Part shown: positions 34,912 through 43,312 of the stretch, piece by piece | Layout of the letters: the number at the start of each line of letters is the position of its first letter | Position numbering within the stretch: the first letter of the stretch is position 1 | Made by a program: the position numbers and the translations under genes | Source of the DNA: Methanomassiliicoccus sp. | Lineage (GTDB): Archaea > Thermoplasmatota > Thermoplasmata > Methanomassiliicoccales > Methanomassiliicoccaceae | NCBI GenBank assembly: GCA_012719175.1 | Contig: JAAYAX010000004.1 | Location: 434,001 to 498,000 of the forward strand | Direction of reading: 5' to 3' | Length of the DNA stretch: 64,000 bases | The notes under the pieces: generated by a model | The model's input: only the letters and a program-made list of their open reading frames with translations | Databases searched by the model: none | What the model was told of the DNA's origin: nothing

Positions 34912-36263
34912 ACCGACCCCGTCTAATGGTCTCCGGGGAGAGGAGCGGGGTGGGAAAGTCGACGATAACGGTGGGTATAATCGCCGCCCTCAATGAGAGA
35001 GGTCTTGATGTCCAGCCGTTCAAGACGGGGCCGGACTTCCTCGACCCCATGCATCACAACGAGGTGACCGAGCGGAGGTCCAGGAACCTGGACACCTGGA
35101 TGTTCCCGGGATGGGTACCGTACTCGTTCCAATCGGCCTCAGCCGGGGCCGATGTGAGCCTGGTGGAGGGGGTCATGGGACTGTTCGACGGTTTTGACGG
35201 GAGGAGCGAGGAGGGGAGCTCGGCGCATCTGTCGAAGGTCCTCCATTGTCCGGTGATCCTGGTCGTCGATGCTTCCGCCACCTCCCGTAGCGCGGGCGCG
35301 CTCGTCAAGGGGTTCAAGACGTTCGATGAGGAGACCTCAGTAATGGGTGTGATATTCAATCGTGTCGGCGGACGGAGACACCTGGATATGGTGGAGGATT
35401 CCATACAGGGTCTCGGCCTGGTCAGTCTCGGAGGCATACCTAAGAACAAGGATATCGCCCTGGAGAGCAGGCACTTGGGATTGGTCCCGGCCAAGGAAAT
35501 GGACAACACCGCTAGGTACGAAGGCATTAGGTCCCTCGTCGAGGATAATCTCGACCTTGACCTGATGCTGGAGATCGCCTCCAACGCCCCGAGCTGGGAT
35601 GAGGTCCGTGAGAGCCCCCTCGACGCGATGGGGCAGTTCCGCTTGGGACTTGCCAGGGACGATTCCTTCAACTTCTACTACCAGGACAACCTCGACATCA
35701 TGCGATCTCTGGGAGCGGACATCGTGGAGTTCTCTCCCACGGCGGGGGACCTGCCGGCCGCTGACGGGTATTACTTTGGAGGCGGATATCCCGAGCTCCA
35801 CCTCGATGAGCTGGCCGCGAATAACTCCATGAAGGAAGCCTTGGCAGAGAAGGTGCAAGAGGACGTTCCAGTCTATGCTGAATGCGGGGGGATGATGTAC
35901 CTGTGCAAGAGCGTGAAGGGACAGGACGGACTGAGCAGGGACATGACGGGGGTCTTCGACGCCACCGTGGAAATGACCCCCCGCCTCCAGGCATTAGGAT
36001 ATGTGGAGGCTACCTGCGTGAACGACTGCGTCCTGTCCCCGGCGGGAGGGACCGTCAGGGGGCACGTCTTCCACTACTCCCGTGTGGCGTCCCACAGTGG
36101 GGAAAGGTTCTCCTATAGGCTCTCAAAGGACAAGGGCATCGACGGAGCAGCGGACGGTTTCACCAAGAACAACGCCCTGGCATCGTACCTGCACCTCCAC
36201 TTCGGGAGCGAATTGCGGTTCGCGGAGGAGTTCGCGGCCTCATGCCTTGGGCAGAAGTGGTGA
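34908..36263 (+). CDS. cbiA: Cobyrinate a,c-diamide synthase
   Basis: From GTG 34908 the product is 451 residues. The start overlaps the cbiE stop (GTGA) and follows GGGGAGG. It has an N-terminal P-loop synthetase (MVSGERSGVGKSTITVG, then KTGPDFLDPMHH and VEGVMGLFDGFDG) and a C-terminal class-I amidotransferase-like domain with the nucleophile Cys in PVYAECGGMMYLC. It amidates the a and c side chains with glutamine. It is the last biosynthetic gene of the cluster; cbiJ, cbiB, cbiP and a cobaltochelatase are not here. Confidence 0.95.
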   Translation: MNRPRLMVSGERSGVGKSTITVGIIAALNERGLDVQPFKTGPDFLDPMHHNEVTERRSRNLDTWMFPGWVPYSFQSASAGADVSLVEGVMGLFDGFDGRSEEGSSAHLSKVLHCPVILVVDASATSRSAGALVKGFKTFDEETSVMGVIFNRVGGRRHLDMVEDSIQGLGLVSLGGIPKNKDIALESRHLGLVPAKEMDNTARYEGIRSLVEDNLDLDLMLEIASNAPSWDEVRESPLDAMGQFRLGLARDDSFNFYYQDNLDIMRSLGADIVEFSPTAGDLPAADGYYFGGGYPELHLDELAANNSMKEALAEKVQEDVPVYAECGGMMYLCKSVKGQDGLSRDMTGVFDATVEMTPRLQALGYVEATCVNDCVLSPAGGTVRGHVFHYSRVASHSGERFSYRLSKDKGIDGAADGFTKNNALASYLHLHFGSELRFAEEFAASCLGQKW

Positions 36264-36455
36264 GCCTGGATGCAGGGGCTCCGCATGCAGTTGAGAAAAA
36301 GTAGATACGGGGCTCAGATGGCAGAAGGCTCGGGGGCAGCGGTCTTACTGGATGGGTGATGTTAACTGACGCCTAACAGAAAGAGCGCGACCTCCATTCT
36401 GAGAGGGTGGCTTCAGGTACCGGGAGAAGGCGGGAAGGAGGAAGCGGATGGGGTG

Positions 36456-37550
36456 ATGGGCACATTCAACGCGTCCAAGCGTAGGAAGGTGCTGTTCATC
36501 GCTGTTCTGGCAGCCTTGCTGGTGCTGGTCTCGGTGATCGCTCTGGGCGTCGGAGCCGTGGACATCCCCATCATAGACACCTTGAAGGTCCTGGTCAATC
36601 AGGTCTTCCCTGGCCTGATGGATGGTCCCGCGGAGAGCTACTATTCTACCATAATAGTTCAGAACCGTGAGCCCCGGGTCCTCCTGGCGATCCTGACCGG
36701 AGCGAGCCTGGCCATGTCCGGGGTGGTGATGCAGGGCCTGCTCAGGAACCCCCTGGTGAGCCCGTTCACGCTGGGCCTGTCCTCGGCAGCCTCCTTCGGG
36801 GCGGCAATAGCCCTGGTCATCGGGCCCCTGGTACTGGGTGCGGCATACTACGGAAGCTATGACTTCTTCGGAGAGACCATAACCACCAAGAACCTGCTCA
36901 TCATCCTACTGGCCTTCATCTTCGGGATGGCGAGCATAGGCCTGGTCCTGTTGATCGGGAGAACCCAGCATCTGGCGCAATCGGTGCTGGTGCTCTCGGG
37001 GATCGTGGTCAACTACCTGTTCTCGGCCGGCATCTCCTTCATGAAGTACATCTCCGAGGACAACACCCTGCGCGAGGTCACCCTGTGGCTCATGGGGGGC
37101 ATGTGGGGGGCGTCCTGGAGCTCGGTCATCATCCTCATCCCCTTGGTCCTGGTGTGCTTCATACTGATGGAGCGGACCACCGTGGACATGAACACTCTGT
37201 CCGGAGGGGATGATGTCGCCAAGAACCTGGGGGTCAATGTGCACAAACTGCGGATATATGGTCTCGCGCTCTCCGCTCTGGTGACATCAGCCTGCCTGGC
37301 CTTCACCGGGGTCATAGGCTTCGTGGGCTTGATGGCCCCTCATATCTGCAGGATGTTCATTGGGAACGACCATCGTTACCTGCTCCCCGCCTCTGCCCTG
37401 ATGGGCGCGCTTATCCTGTTGCTGTCGGACACGGTGGCAAGGATCATAATGAGGCCGACGGAGCTGCCCGTGGGGATAATCATGTACCTCATCGGAGGGA
37501 TTTTCTTCATCTGGCTGGTGACGAGGAAGAGTGGGAGGTACCTAACATGA
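36456..37550 (+). CDS. FecCD/BtuC-type ABC importer permease
   Basis: From ATG 36456 (GTG 36453 is an alternative) the product is 364 residues with ten helices. Family segments include NREPRVLLAILTGASLAMSG, GLLRNPLVSPFTLGLSSAAS, LWLMGGMWGASW and GFVGLMAPHICRMFIGNDHR. The FecCD family imports iron-siderophores, haem or cobalamin. Its position directly after nine cobalamin genes, 192 nt from cbiA, points to corrinoid or cobalt-complex uptake. It overlaps the ATPase gene by 4 nt. Confidence 0.9.
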   Translation: MGTFNASKRRKVLFIAVLAALLVLVSVIALGVGAVDIPIIDTLKVLVNQVFPGLMDGPAESYYSTIIVQNREPRVLLAILTGASLAMSGVVMQGLLRNPLVSPFTLGLSSAASFGAAIALVIGPLVLGAAYYGSYDFFGETITTKNLLIILLAFIFGMASIGLVLLIGRTQHLAQSVLVLSGIVVNYLFSAGISFMKYISEDNTLREVTLWLMGGMWGASWSSVIILIPLVLVCFILMERTTVDMNTLSGGDDVAKNLGVNVHKLRIYGLALSALVTSACLAFTGVIGFVGLMAPHICRMFIGNDHRYLLPASALMGALILLLSDTVARIIMRPTELPVGIIMYLIGGIFFIWLVTRKSGRYLT

Positions 37551-38338
37551 GGATAGCGGCAGAGAACATTTCCCAGAGGTACGGAAGCCTCGAGGTGCTA
37601 AAGGATGTTGATTTTGTAGCGGACTCGGGTGAGGTGATAGCGCTCCTAGGCCCCAACGGGTCTGGAAAGTCCACTTTAATAAGGACGCTTTGCAACCTCC
37701 TTCCACCCGCGTCCGGACGAGTGACCGTGGATGGCGTGGACATATCTGTCCTGGACCCCACCGAACGGGCCAAGATGATCGGTTATGTACCCCAGAACGT
37801 GCAGTATTCGCCGTTCACCACCGTGCTCGACACCGTCCTGGTGGGCAGGCGTCCATACATGCAGTGGTCATACACCCGGGAGGACCTGGAGATTGCCGCC
37901 AAGGCCCTGGAGACGATGCATACCATGGACCTGAGGGACAGGTACATCAATGAGCTTTCTGGGGGTCAGAGACAGAGAGTGTTCATCGCGCGCAGCCTGA
38001 CCCAGGCGCCGAGGTTCTTCCTTTTCGACGAACCCACGAGCTCGTTGGACCTGCGTTACCAGTTGATGACCATGAGGATCATGCGCAATGTGGTCCACAA
38101 GGAAGGCTGCGGTATGATCGTCGCCATGCACGATCTCAACCTCGCCCTCCGTTATGCTGACAAGGTTATGCTCCTGAAGGACAGGGGACTCTATGCGTTC
38201 GGGAGGCCGGAGGATGTCCTGACCACTGAAACCATCCAGGACATCTACGGTGTGGATTCTTACATCGTCAAGAACGATCGGGGCCTGTTCATCCTTTCCT
38301 ACGATCCATCGGACGAGATGCCGATTAGCATACCATAG
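37547..38338 (+). CDS. FecE/BtuD-type ABC importer ATPase
   Basis: The 263-residue ATPase has Walker A GPNGSGKSTLIRTL, the segment VGYVPQN-like IGYVPQNVQYSPFTTVLDTV, signature LSGGQRQRVFIARSL, Walker B FLFDEPTSSLD and the switch His in AMHDLNLALRYAD. This is the metal-chelate/cobalamin ATPase subfamily. It partners the permease upstream and the binding protein downstream. Confidence 0.92.
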   Translation: MRIAAENISQRYGSLEVLKDVDFVADSGEVIALLGPNGSGKSTLIRTLCNLLPPASGRVTVDGVDISVLDPTERAKMIGYVPQNVQYSPFTTVLDTVLVGRRPYMQWSYTREDLEIAAKALETMHTMDLRDRYINELSGGQRQRVFIARSLTQAPRFFLFDEPTSSLDLRYQLMTMRIMRNVVHKEGCGMIVAMHDLNLALRYADKVMLLKDRGLYAFGRPEDVLTTETIQDIYGVDSYIVKNDRGLFILSYDPSDEMPISIP

Positions 38339-38414
38339 TGATCACACAGAAAACTATCGGAAAATGCGGATAATCATCATAAATAATGGATATTAGAAAT
38401 AATATTATTTTTCA

Positions 38415-38423
38415 ATTAGCCAG
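38415..38423 (+). promoter_or_regulatory. TTAGCCAG element before the binding-protein gene
   Basis: ATTAGCCAG is followed by ATAATC in the AT-rich gap before the substrate-binding-protein gene. Similar elements occur before cbiT (29066) and in a cluster before the HdrA-like gene (40905-41041). Confidence 0.3.
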
Positions 38424-38487
38424 ATAATCAATATTTCCCCGTATCATGCAGGCATAGTTTTAAATCATATAGCTCGATAACAATCGA

Positions 38488-38506
38488 GTTGGATGGTACA
38501 TCCAAC
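38488..38506 (+). promoter_or_regulatory. GTTGGA-N7-TCCAAC palindrome before the binding-protein gene
   Basis: The site reads GTTGGATGGTACATCCAAC: perfect 8-bp arms with a 3-base centre. It ends 13 nt before the ATG at 38520, and a TATA-like TTTTAAAT lies about 25 nt before it. It is the most symmetrical of the four copies in this window. Confidence 0.78.
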
Positions 38507-38519
38507 TGGTGATAGGCAT

Positions 38520-39608
38520 ATGAAAAAAGGCATACTAGCGGCAGTAGCTGTCATCGTTGTCATTGCAGCGTCAGTGGGGGGATACGCCCTGCTGTCTGGC
38601 TCCAATGTCGGTGACGACCCGAGTTCCCAGTCCAAAGTGTATCCAAGCTCCGTAACGATCACCCAGAACGATGGAGAGAAGATTACGGTGGCGACCCCAG
38701 TGGAGAAGGTCGCCGTCGTCAACGTGAACGCTGCGGAGTTCATGCAGGTGCTGAACGTCACTGATCGCGTGGTCGGGATCAGCGAGTCCATCGCCGAGGA
38801 TGATGATTTCGGATACATCTACGAGGGTGTGGAAGTAGTCGGAACGTACAGTGAGCCCAGCGGTGAGAAGATCCTGGAGCTGGGGGCTAATGTGGTGATC
38901 GGTCAATGCACCAGCATGAGCATCAAGGATACGGCTGCCCTCGAGGACCTGGGGATCACCGTCGTTCTACTGGACTGCTACGGCCTTGACCAGATAACGT
39001 CAGACCTGGCGCAGCTGGCGAGCCTCTTCGGATTCGAGGCGCAGGAGAGGGCGGTGCAATACGCAGAGATGTTCAACGAGACCGTGGGCATGGTCACCGC
39101 TGCCAATGCCAGCATGGGCGAGGACGTCACTTGCTACATGGAGCTGAGCAATGGAAAGGCCTACACATCGAAGGCAGAGATGTCATCCCTGATCGACCTC
39201 GCGGGCGGGTACAACATAGTAAAAGTTCTGGTAGCGGACCCTACATCCTCTACCCAGCTGATCAGCAACGAGGCCATCATCGCCTATGACAACGGACTAG
39301 GTCCCGATTTCATCCTGGTCCGGGTAGGAGGCATAAATGATAATGCCACGGCTGAGCTGGAGTATCAGTCCATGGTAGGTCGGGCAGGGTGGAGCACTCT
39401 GAATGCCACACAGAGTGACAATATATTTATCATCACTCAGTCGGGAATCCTGTCGGGTCCTCGTGTCTATATAGGGATCGTGTATCTGACAGAAACGTTC
39501 CATCCAGGCGTGTTGTCTGTATCCGCGGATGAACTGCTGGCGGAATATAACCAAGCGTTCGGATATGACATCACTCCGATGATGGACTACCGCCATACTG
39601 CCACCTGA
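38520..39608 (+). CDS. ABC importer substrate-binding protein (Fe/B12 class)
   Basis: From ATG 38520 the product is 362 residues; the in-frame ATG at 38493 lies inside the palindrome and was rejected. It begins with a basic-hydrophobic anchor (MKKGILAAVAVIVVIAASVG) with no lipobox Cys, so it is probably held by an N-terminal helix. The rest is a two-lobed periplasmic-binding domain with VEKVAVVNVNAAEFMQVL, VVGTYSEPSGEKILELGANV and VVLLDCYG. It serves the permease and ATPase just upstream but has its own promoter and operator. A hairpin terminator follows. Confidence 0.88.
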   Translation: MKKGILAAVAVIVVIAASVGGYALLSGSNVGDDPSSQSKVYPSSVTITQNDGEKITVATPVEKVAVVNVNAAEFMQVLNVTDRVVGISESIAEDDDFGYIYEGVEVVGTYSEPSGEKILELGANVVIGQCTSMSIKDTAALEDLGITVVLLDCYGLDQITSDLAQLASLFGFEAQERAVQYAEMFNETVGMVTAANASMGEDVTCYMELSNGKAYTSKAEMSSLIDLAGGYNIVKVLVADPTSSTQLISNEAIIAYDNGLGPDFILVRVGGINDNATAELEYQSMVGRAGWSTLNATQSDNIFIITQSGILSGPRVYIGIVYLTETFHPGVLSVSADELLAEYNQAFGYDITPMMDYRHTAT

Positions 39609-39635
39609 GAGGCTGGAAGTTAGAGCTGATCGCTC

Positions 39636-39664
39636 AGATGGGGGGTCCCCCATCTAATTTTTTT
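39636..39664 (+). terminator. Intrinsic-type terminator after the binding-protein gene
   Basis: AGATGGGGG and CCCCCATCT (39636-39655) form a perfect stem with a two-base centre, followed by AA and seven T. It lies 27 nt after the stop codon. Confidence 0.8.
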
Positions 39665-39808
39665 CAATTTGTTCCGAACAAGACACCCAGAACGGACGTC
39701 ATAGAGAACCAGGTGGAAGGTTGCTGACCTTTCTGCGTTGGTCCCAAAGATATGCCGGTGATGGGGCGATCGTAGGCCCCAAGGCCGGCCTCGAAGTAAA
39801 AAACCCGG

Positions 39809-40813
39809 TCAGCCATCTTCCCTTCGGGTCAGGTGCTCATGGACGTCCAGCGCTGCCGCCCTCGCGTCCCTGATCGCCTCTTCCATCATCATCGGCCGCT
39901 TGACCGATCCCGCCAGGAAAACCCTGTTGCGAGGCGTTGCATTCTTTTCCGGAAAGCCGGTCGGACCCGCCTTTATATGCAGATCATCGAACATGATGGA
40001 ATTGCTTGAGCACGGCCTCAGACCGGTCGCCAGAACGACCAGATCGGCAGGTATCTCATACAGTTCCCGAAGCAAGGTGTTCTCACCGCACACCAGGAGC
40101 TTTCCCTCCTGTTCCATCACCAGAGACGGCTGTCCCCTGATGAACCTGACCCCTCTGCAGCGCGCCTCTCTGTAGAGAGCCTCTTGCTCCGGTCCCGCGG
40201 TCCGCAAATCGATGTACAGAACCGTAACTTCCCTCGAAGGGTCCTCGTTCTTCAAGAGCAGGGCGTTCTTGACGGAGCTGGTGCAGCAGTATGTGCTGCA
40301 ATGGGGAACGCCCCTCCTCTCGGTTCGGGAACCCACGCACTGAATGAAAACCACGGAACGCGCCTCAACCACGATGGGGCTCTTGCCTTTGGACAGCATC
40401 TCCTCCAGCTCTGAGGTTGTTAGAACGCCGCTCTTGAGCCCATGCCCGTACTCCGGTATCAGCGAGGGAGGTACCTCCTCCAACCCGGTGGCCAGCACCA
40501 TGGCGTCAGCCCTTATCGCGGTGCCGTCGGAGAGCTCGGCAAGCCCTTGAGAACCATCGAATCTCCAGCTTTCGAGCGTTAGGGACGTTTTCACGTGAAT
40601 GTGGGGACCTTCCTTGATCTGGTCGATCATAGAGGCGAGGAGGTCCATCCCTGAGCCGATACCGGGGAAGGGATGGTGCAGAACGCAGACCTTGCCACCC
40701 AGCATCGGTGCCCTCTCCACTATGGTGACGTCGTATCCGAGCAACGACAGGGCATTGGAGACGCTCATGCCCGCGATCCCTCCGCCAACAACGAGGATGT
40801 GACCTTCGCTCAT
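39809..40813 (-). CDS. Minimal HdrA-like FAD oxidoreductase
   Basis: From ATG 40813 the product is 334 residues. It has the FAD motif LVVGGGIAGMSVSNALSLLG, the HdrA-type Cys region VFIQCVGSRTERRGVPHCST followed by YCCTSSVKNALLLK, then VLYIDLRTAGPEQEALYREA and RGVRFIRGQPS, and a final FAD segment VFLAGSVKRPMMMEEAI. These are signatures of HdrA, the flavin subunit of heterodisulfide reductase. The protein is about half the usual length, and the N-terminal and C-terminal ferredoxin modules are missing. The electron partner is unknown. It is transcribed alone, away from any hdrBC. Confidence 0.82.
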   Translation of the reverse strand: MSEGHILVVGGGIAGMSVSNALSLLGYDVTIVERAPMLGGKVCVLHHPFPGIGSGMDLLASMIDQIKEGPHIHVKTSLTLESWRFDGSQGLAELSDGTAIRADAMVLATGLEEVPPSLIPEYGHGLKSGVLTTSELEEMLSKGKSPIVVEARSVVFIQCVGSRTERRGVPHCSTYCCTSSVKNALLLKNEDPSREVTVLYIDLRTAGPEQEALYREARCRGVRFIRGQPSLVMEQEGKLLVCGENTLLRELYEIPADLVVLATGLRPCSSNSIMFDDLHIKAGPTGFPEKNATPRNRVFLAGSVKRPMMMEEAIRDARAAALDVHEHLTRREDG

Positions 40814-41320
40814 TAAGCCAGGAAACACCGGGCGATTTCATCAAGGTATCGGAGGGGGGTCATTTCCTTGGAAGTCGAGCTAATCTTCGATTCCGATATT
40901 ACCAGATTGCCAGATCACACCACAAAAAAAGCCGGGAAATTAGCCAGTATGACGACAAAGCTGTTTTTAAAGAATGTGGTCCATTTTAATTTAGCCAGCA
41001 TATATTCTAATAGGAATAGATTACCGATCTGGCTGAAATGTCCAGCTGTTCAGGGATAAGGCTGAAAAGTAAGTGAAGGGATGGGATATGATTCGTGTTT
41101 ACGTTCAAGAAAAATGGTTTAAATTAGTGTTATCAACAAAGGTATTTGTCCTATGAGCACTATATAGTTTGGTCAAGTTACAATGGAGTGCAGAACCAGA
41201 CAATATGTCCACACGATCTTTGAGGTTCGGTAAGAACCCCATCGTTCTTTGACATAGGTTCGGTCGTTCACCCCTCATAGAAAAGTCGGGTGAAGTGCTT
41301 CGTAACTTTCCAGTGGAGGG
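40814..41320. other. Intergenic region with clustered GCCAG elements
   Basis: About 500 nt. The part before the HdrA-like gene contains GATTGCCAGATC (40904), AATTAGCCAGTAT (40938), TTTAGCCAGCAT (40990) and, inverted, ATCTGGCTGAAAT (41029). AAATTAGTGTTATC at 41121 resembles the 14-mer before 28007. A 63-codon frame at 40868-41059 overlaps these elements and is not convincing. Confidence 0.45.
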
Positions 41321-41506
41321 ATGATGAAAAAAACAGCGCCTGCACGAAGCCTGTCTCTATTAGGATTGATCGGTCTGCTTATCGCAGCTCCCATGATATT
41401 GTTCGGCGTAGTGTTAGGCCATTTAAATAAACGTGAGAATAAGGTACGTTCTATCGAATACGTCCTAATCCCGCCCGCTGATTCCAATACCGGATCGCCA
41501 GAATAA
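41321..41506 (+). CDS. Possible small single-helix membrane protein
   Basis: A 61-codon frame starts MMKKTAPARSLSLLGLIGLL, has one hydrophobic helix at about residues 12-33 and ends in a polar tail. GGAGGG lies close before the first ATG. It stands alone in an otherwise empty region, flanked by two copies of CCCCTCATAGAA (41270 and 41610). The family is not recognised, and it may be spurious. Confidence 0.4.
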   Translation: MMKKTAPARSLSLLGLIGLLIAAPMILFGVVLGHLNKRENKVRSIEYVLIPPADSNTGSPE

Positions 41507-41651
41507 GTCCAGAACTGCAAGAAGTCAGTAACCGGTAACAGTGATATCACCGACATATACGAACGGCTCGATCGGTGCTCCCGCTGCTGGTTTACGTCCA
41601 AGGACCCCCCCCCCTCATAGAACTTGTTCCGGCTAAGGTCCCCAGATTTTG

Positions 41652-42404
41652 TTAGTTCCTTTCCTGAGAGGATGCGATGGACCGGTCGGAGACCACTTCG
41701 CGATGGATCAATAGTATTCCACCAACAAGAGCACTGGAGCCCGTTAGAAGTCCGGACTCCAGGTCCATCAGGTCCATAGGCATAGCTAGGAAGGTACCGG
41801 CGATGGTCATCGCTCCTCCCAGAGCTAGGAGGACATACAGCGGGCGGCGCAGCGTGGCGACGCTGGACAGGAACTTTTCGCTCAGCCCATTGGTCGAATT
41901 TCCGAACACCTCCAGCGTGATCATGATTATGGAGAGCCCGGCCAACCACTCCAGGGGTGCGGTGATCTCAGTTATGAAGGCGTTACCGAAATAGTCTGGA
42001 TAGGAGTGAGGCAGGAAATCGCCCAGTGCCGGCCAGAACAGCGTATTGGGAATGTTCCACATGCCGTCCAGCAACAGGTGGGTCAGTATGCCACCGCCTA
42101 GCACAAGAAGCAGGGGCGAGGACCGTGACCTCCAGTATAGGATGCCGGCAACCATTACTATGCCCAAGAACAGGAGCGTATGGGCATAGATTCGCCCTGA
42201 GTCCAGCGTGCCTCGGAGCAGGATGTGGCCCAGGGGCTTATCGATAAGGTCGGGCAGTATCGCACCGATCGCCGCCACCGGGATGGCAGACCGAAGACCG
42301 TAGCGATGGTACACCAGTAGCCCGAGGATGCACCCTATGAGCAGATGTCCGATCAAGAGCACGAAACGCCAATACCGGATTCCGTTCAAATAGATGACCG
42401 TCAT
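41652..42404 (-). CDS. DUF457/YdjM-type membrane-bound metal-dependent hydrolase
   Basis: From ATG 42404 the product is 250 residues; upstream in-frame starts add a poor leader. It has about six helices, with embedded motifs VLLIGHLLIGCILG, PDLIDKPLGHILL, RIYAHTLLFLG and LTHLLLDGMWN. The His and Asp residues in these motifs are the likely metal ligands of the YdjM/DUF457 family. The biological substrate is unknown. It is divergent from sufC. Confidence 0.72.
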   Translation of the reverse strand: MTVIYLNGIRYWRFVLLIGHLLIGCILGLLVYHRYGLRSAIPVAAIGAILPDLIDKPLGHILLRGTLDSGRIYAHTLLFLGIVMVAGILYWRSRSSPLLLVLGGGILTHLLLDGMWNIPNTLFWPALGDFLPHSYPDYFGNAFITEITAPLEWLAGLSIIMITLEVFGNSTNGLSEKFLSSVATLRRPLYVLLALGGAMTIAGTFLAMPMDLMDLESGLLTGSSALVGGILLIHREVVSDRSIASSQERN

Positions 42405-42562
42405 CGCCGGTGGGGAACGATAATGACCTCCTGCATGAACATGGGTCCGGAACCAGCACGGAGTAATATCATACGGTTCACCGCCGCTCGAACGTTCGTC
42501 CGTGGCGGTCATCCCTATGAAAATATTATTAACGCCCGGTTGAATGTTAGAGCGGGAGGACC

Positions 42563-43312
42563 ATGCTCGAGATCAAGAACCTCACGGTGCAAGTGGGCGA
42601 GAGGAGGGTGCTCAATGACGTTTCCATGTCTGTGCCATCCGGCGCCACCTGTGTGCTCTTCGGGCCTAACGGCTCCGGCAAGTCAACGCTGCTGTCCACC
42701 ATCATGGGTCTGGGCAGCTACAAGGTGGTGGATGGCCAGATCATACTTGATGGCACAGATATCACGTACATGCCGATACATGAGCGCGCAAAGCTAGGTA
42801 TAGGACTAATGTCCCAGCGACCCCCCAACCTGGTCGGGGTGCAGCTGCGGACGATGCTGAAGGTGACAGGTCAGGGCAGGGTGGACCCGGCGAAGCTCGC
42901 CGGTACATTGGACATGGAGCGCTTCCTGGAGCGGGACGTCAATGTCGGTTTCTCAGGAGGCGAGATCAAGCGCTCGGAGCTGCTCCAGCTTGCTGCCCAG
43001 AACCCCTGCATCTACCTGCTGGACGAGCCTGAGTCCGGCGTGGACCTGCAGAGCATCGAGAGGGTGGGAACGATGATCCATGAGCTTATCACCGGCGGCA
43101 TCGCCTGCGCCGGCAAGAGGGAGAAGGAGGGCAAGAGCGCCCTGATCATCACCCATACGGGCCAGATACTGGATTACGTCGAGGCGGACCGTGGCTACGT
43201 GATGTGCGACGGGACCATGTACTGTTCTGGGAATCCCAGGGAACTGCTGAGGGAGATCCGAACGAAGGGGTACGAGGAGTGCATACAATGTCGGCTAGTG
43301 AGAATGAACTGA
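42563..43312 (+). CDS. sufC: Fe-S cluster assembly ATPase SufC
   Basis: The 249-residue ABC-type ATPase has Walker A FGPNGSGKSTLLSTI, signature GFSGGEIKRSELLQ and Walker B IYLLDEPESGVDLQ, with the SufC-specific SGGE.KR.E form. It drives the SufBC scaffold that builds Fe-S clusters. It overlaps sufB by 25 nt. Two-gene SufCB sets are the usual archaeal arrangement. Confidence 0.94.
   Translation: MLEIKNLTVQVGERRVLNDVSMSVPSGATCVLFGPNGSGKSTLLSTIMGLGSYKVVDGQIILDGTDITYMPIHERAKLGIGLMSQRPPNLVGVQLRTMLKVTGQGRVDPAKLAGTLDMERFLERDVNVGFSGGEIKRSELLQLAAQNPCIYLLDEPESGVDLQSIERVGTMIHELITGGIACAGKREKEGKSALIITHTGQILDYVEADRGYVMCDGTMYCSGNPRELLREIRTKGYEECIQCRLVRMN

Noticed and set aside
38493-38519. Upstream ATG for the substrate-binding protein
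   Set aside because: The ATG lies inside the 19-bp palindrome and would put polar residues before the membrane anchor. ATG 38520 starts with the usual MKK anchor.
40868-41059. 63-codon plus-strand frame
   Set aside because: It covers the repeated GCCAG elements, has no ribosome-binding site and no family resemblance.
41275-41949. 224-codon minus-strand frame overlapping the DUF457 gene
   Set aside because: It overlaps the 3' half of a clear membrane protein in another frame and has the low-complexity composition of a shadow frame.
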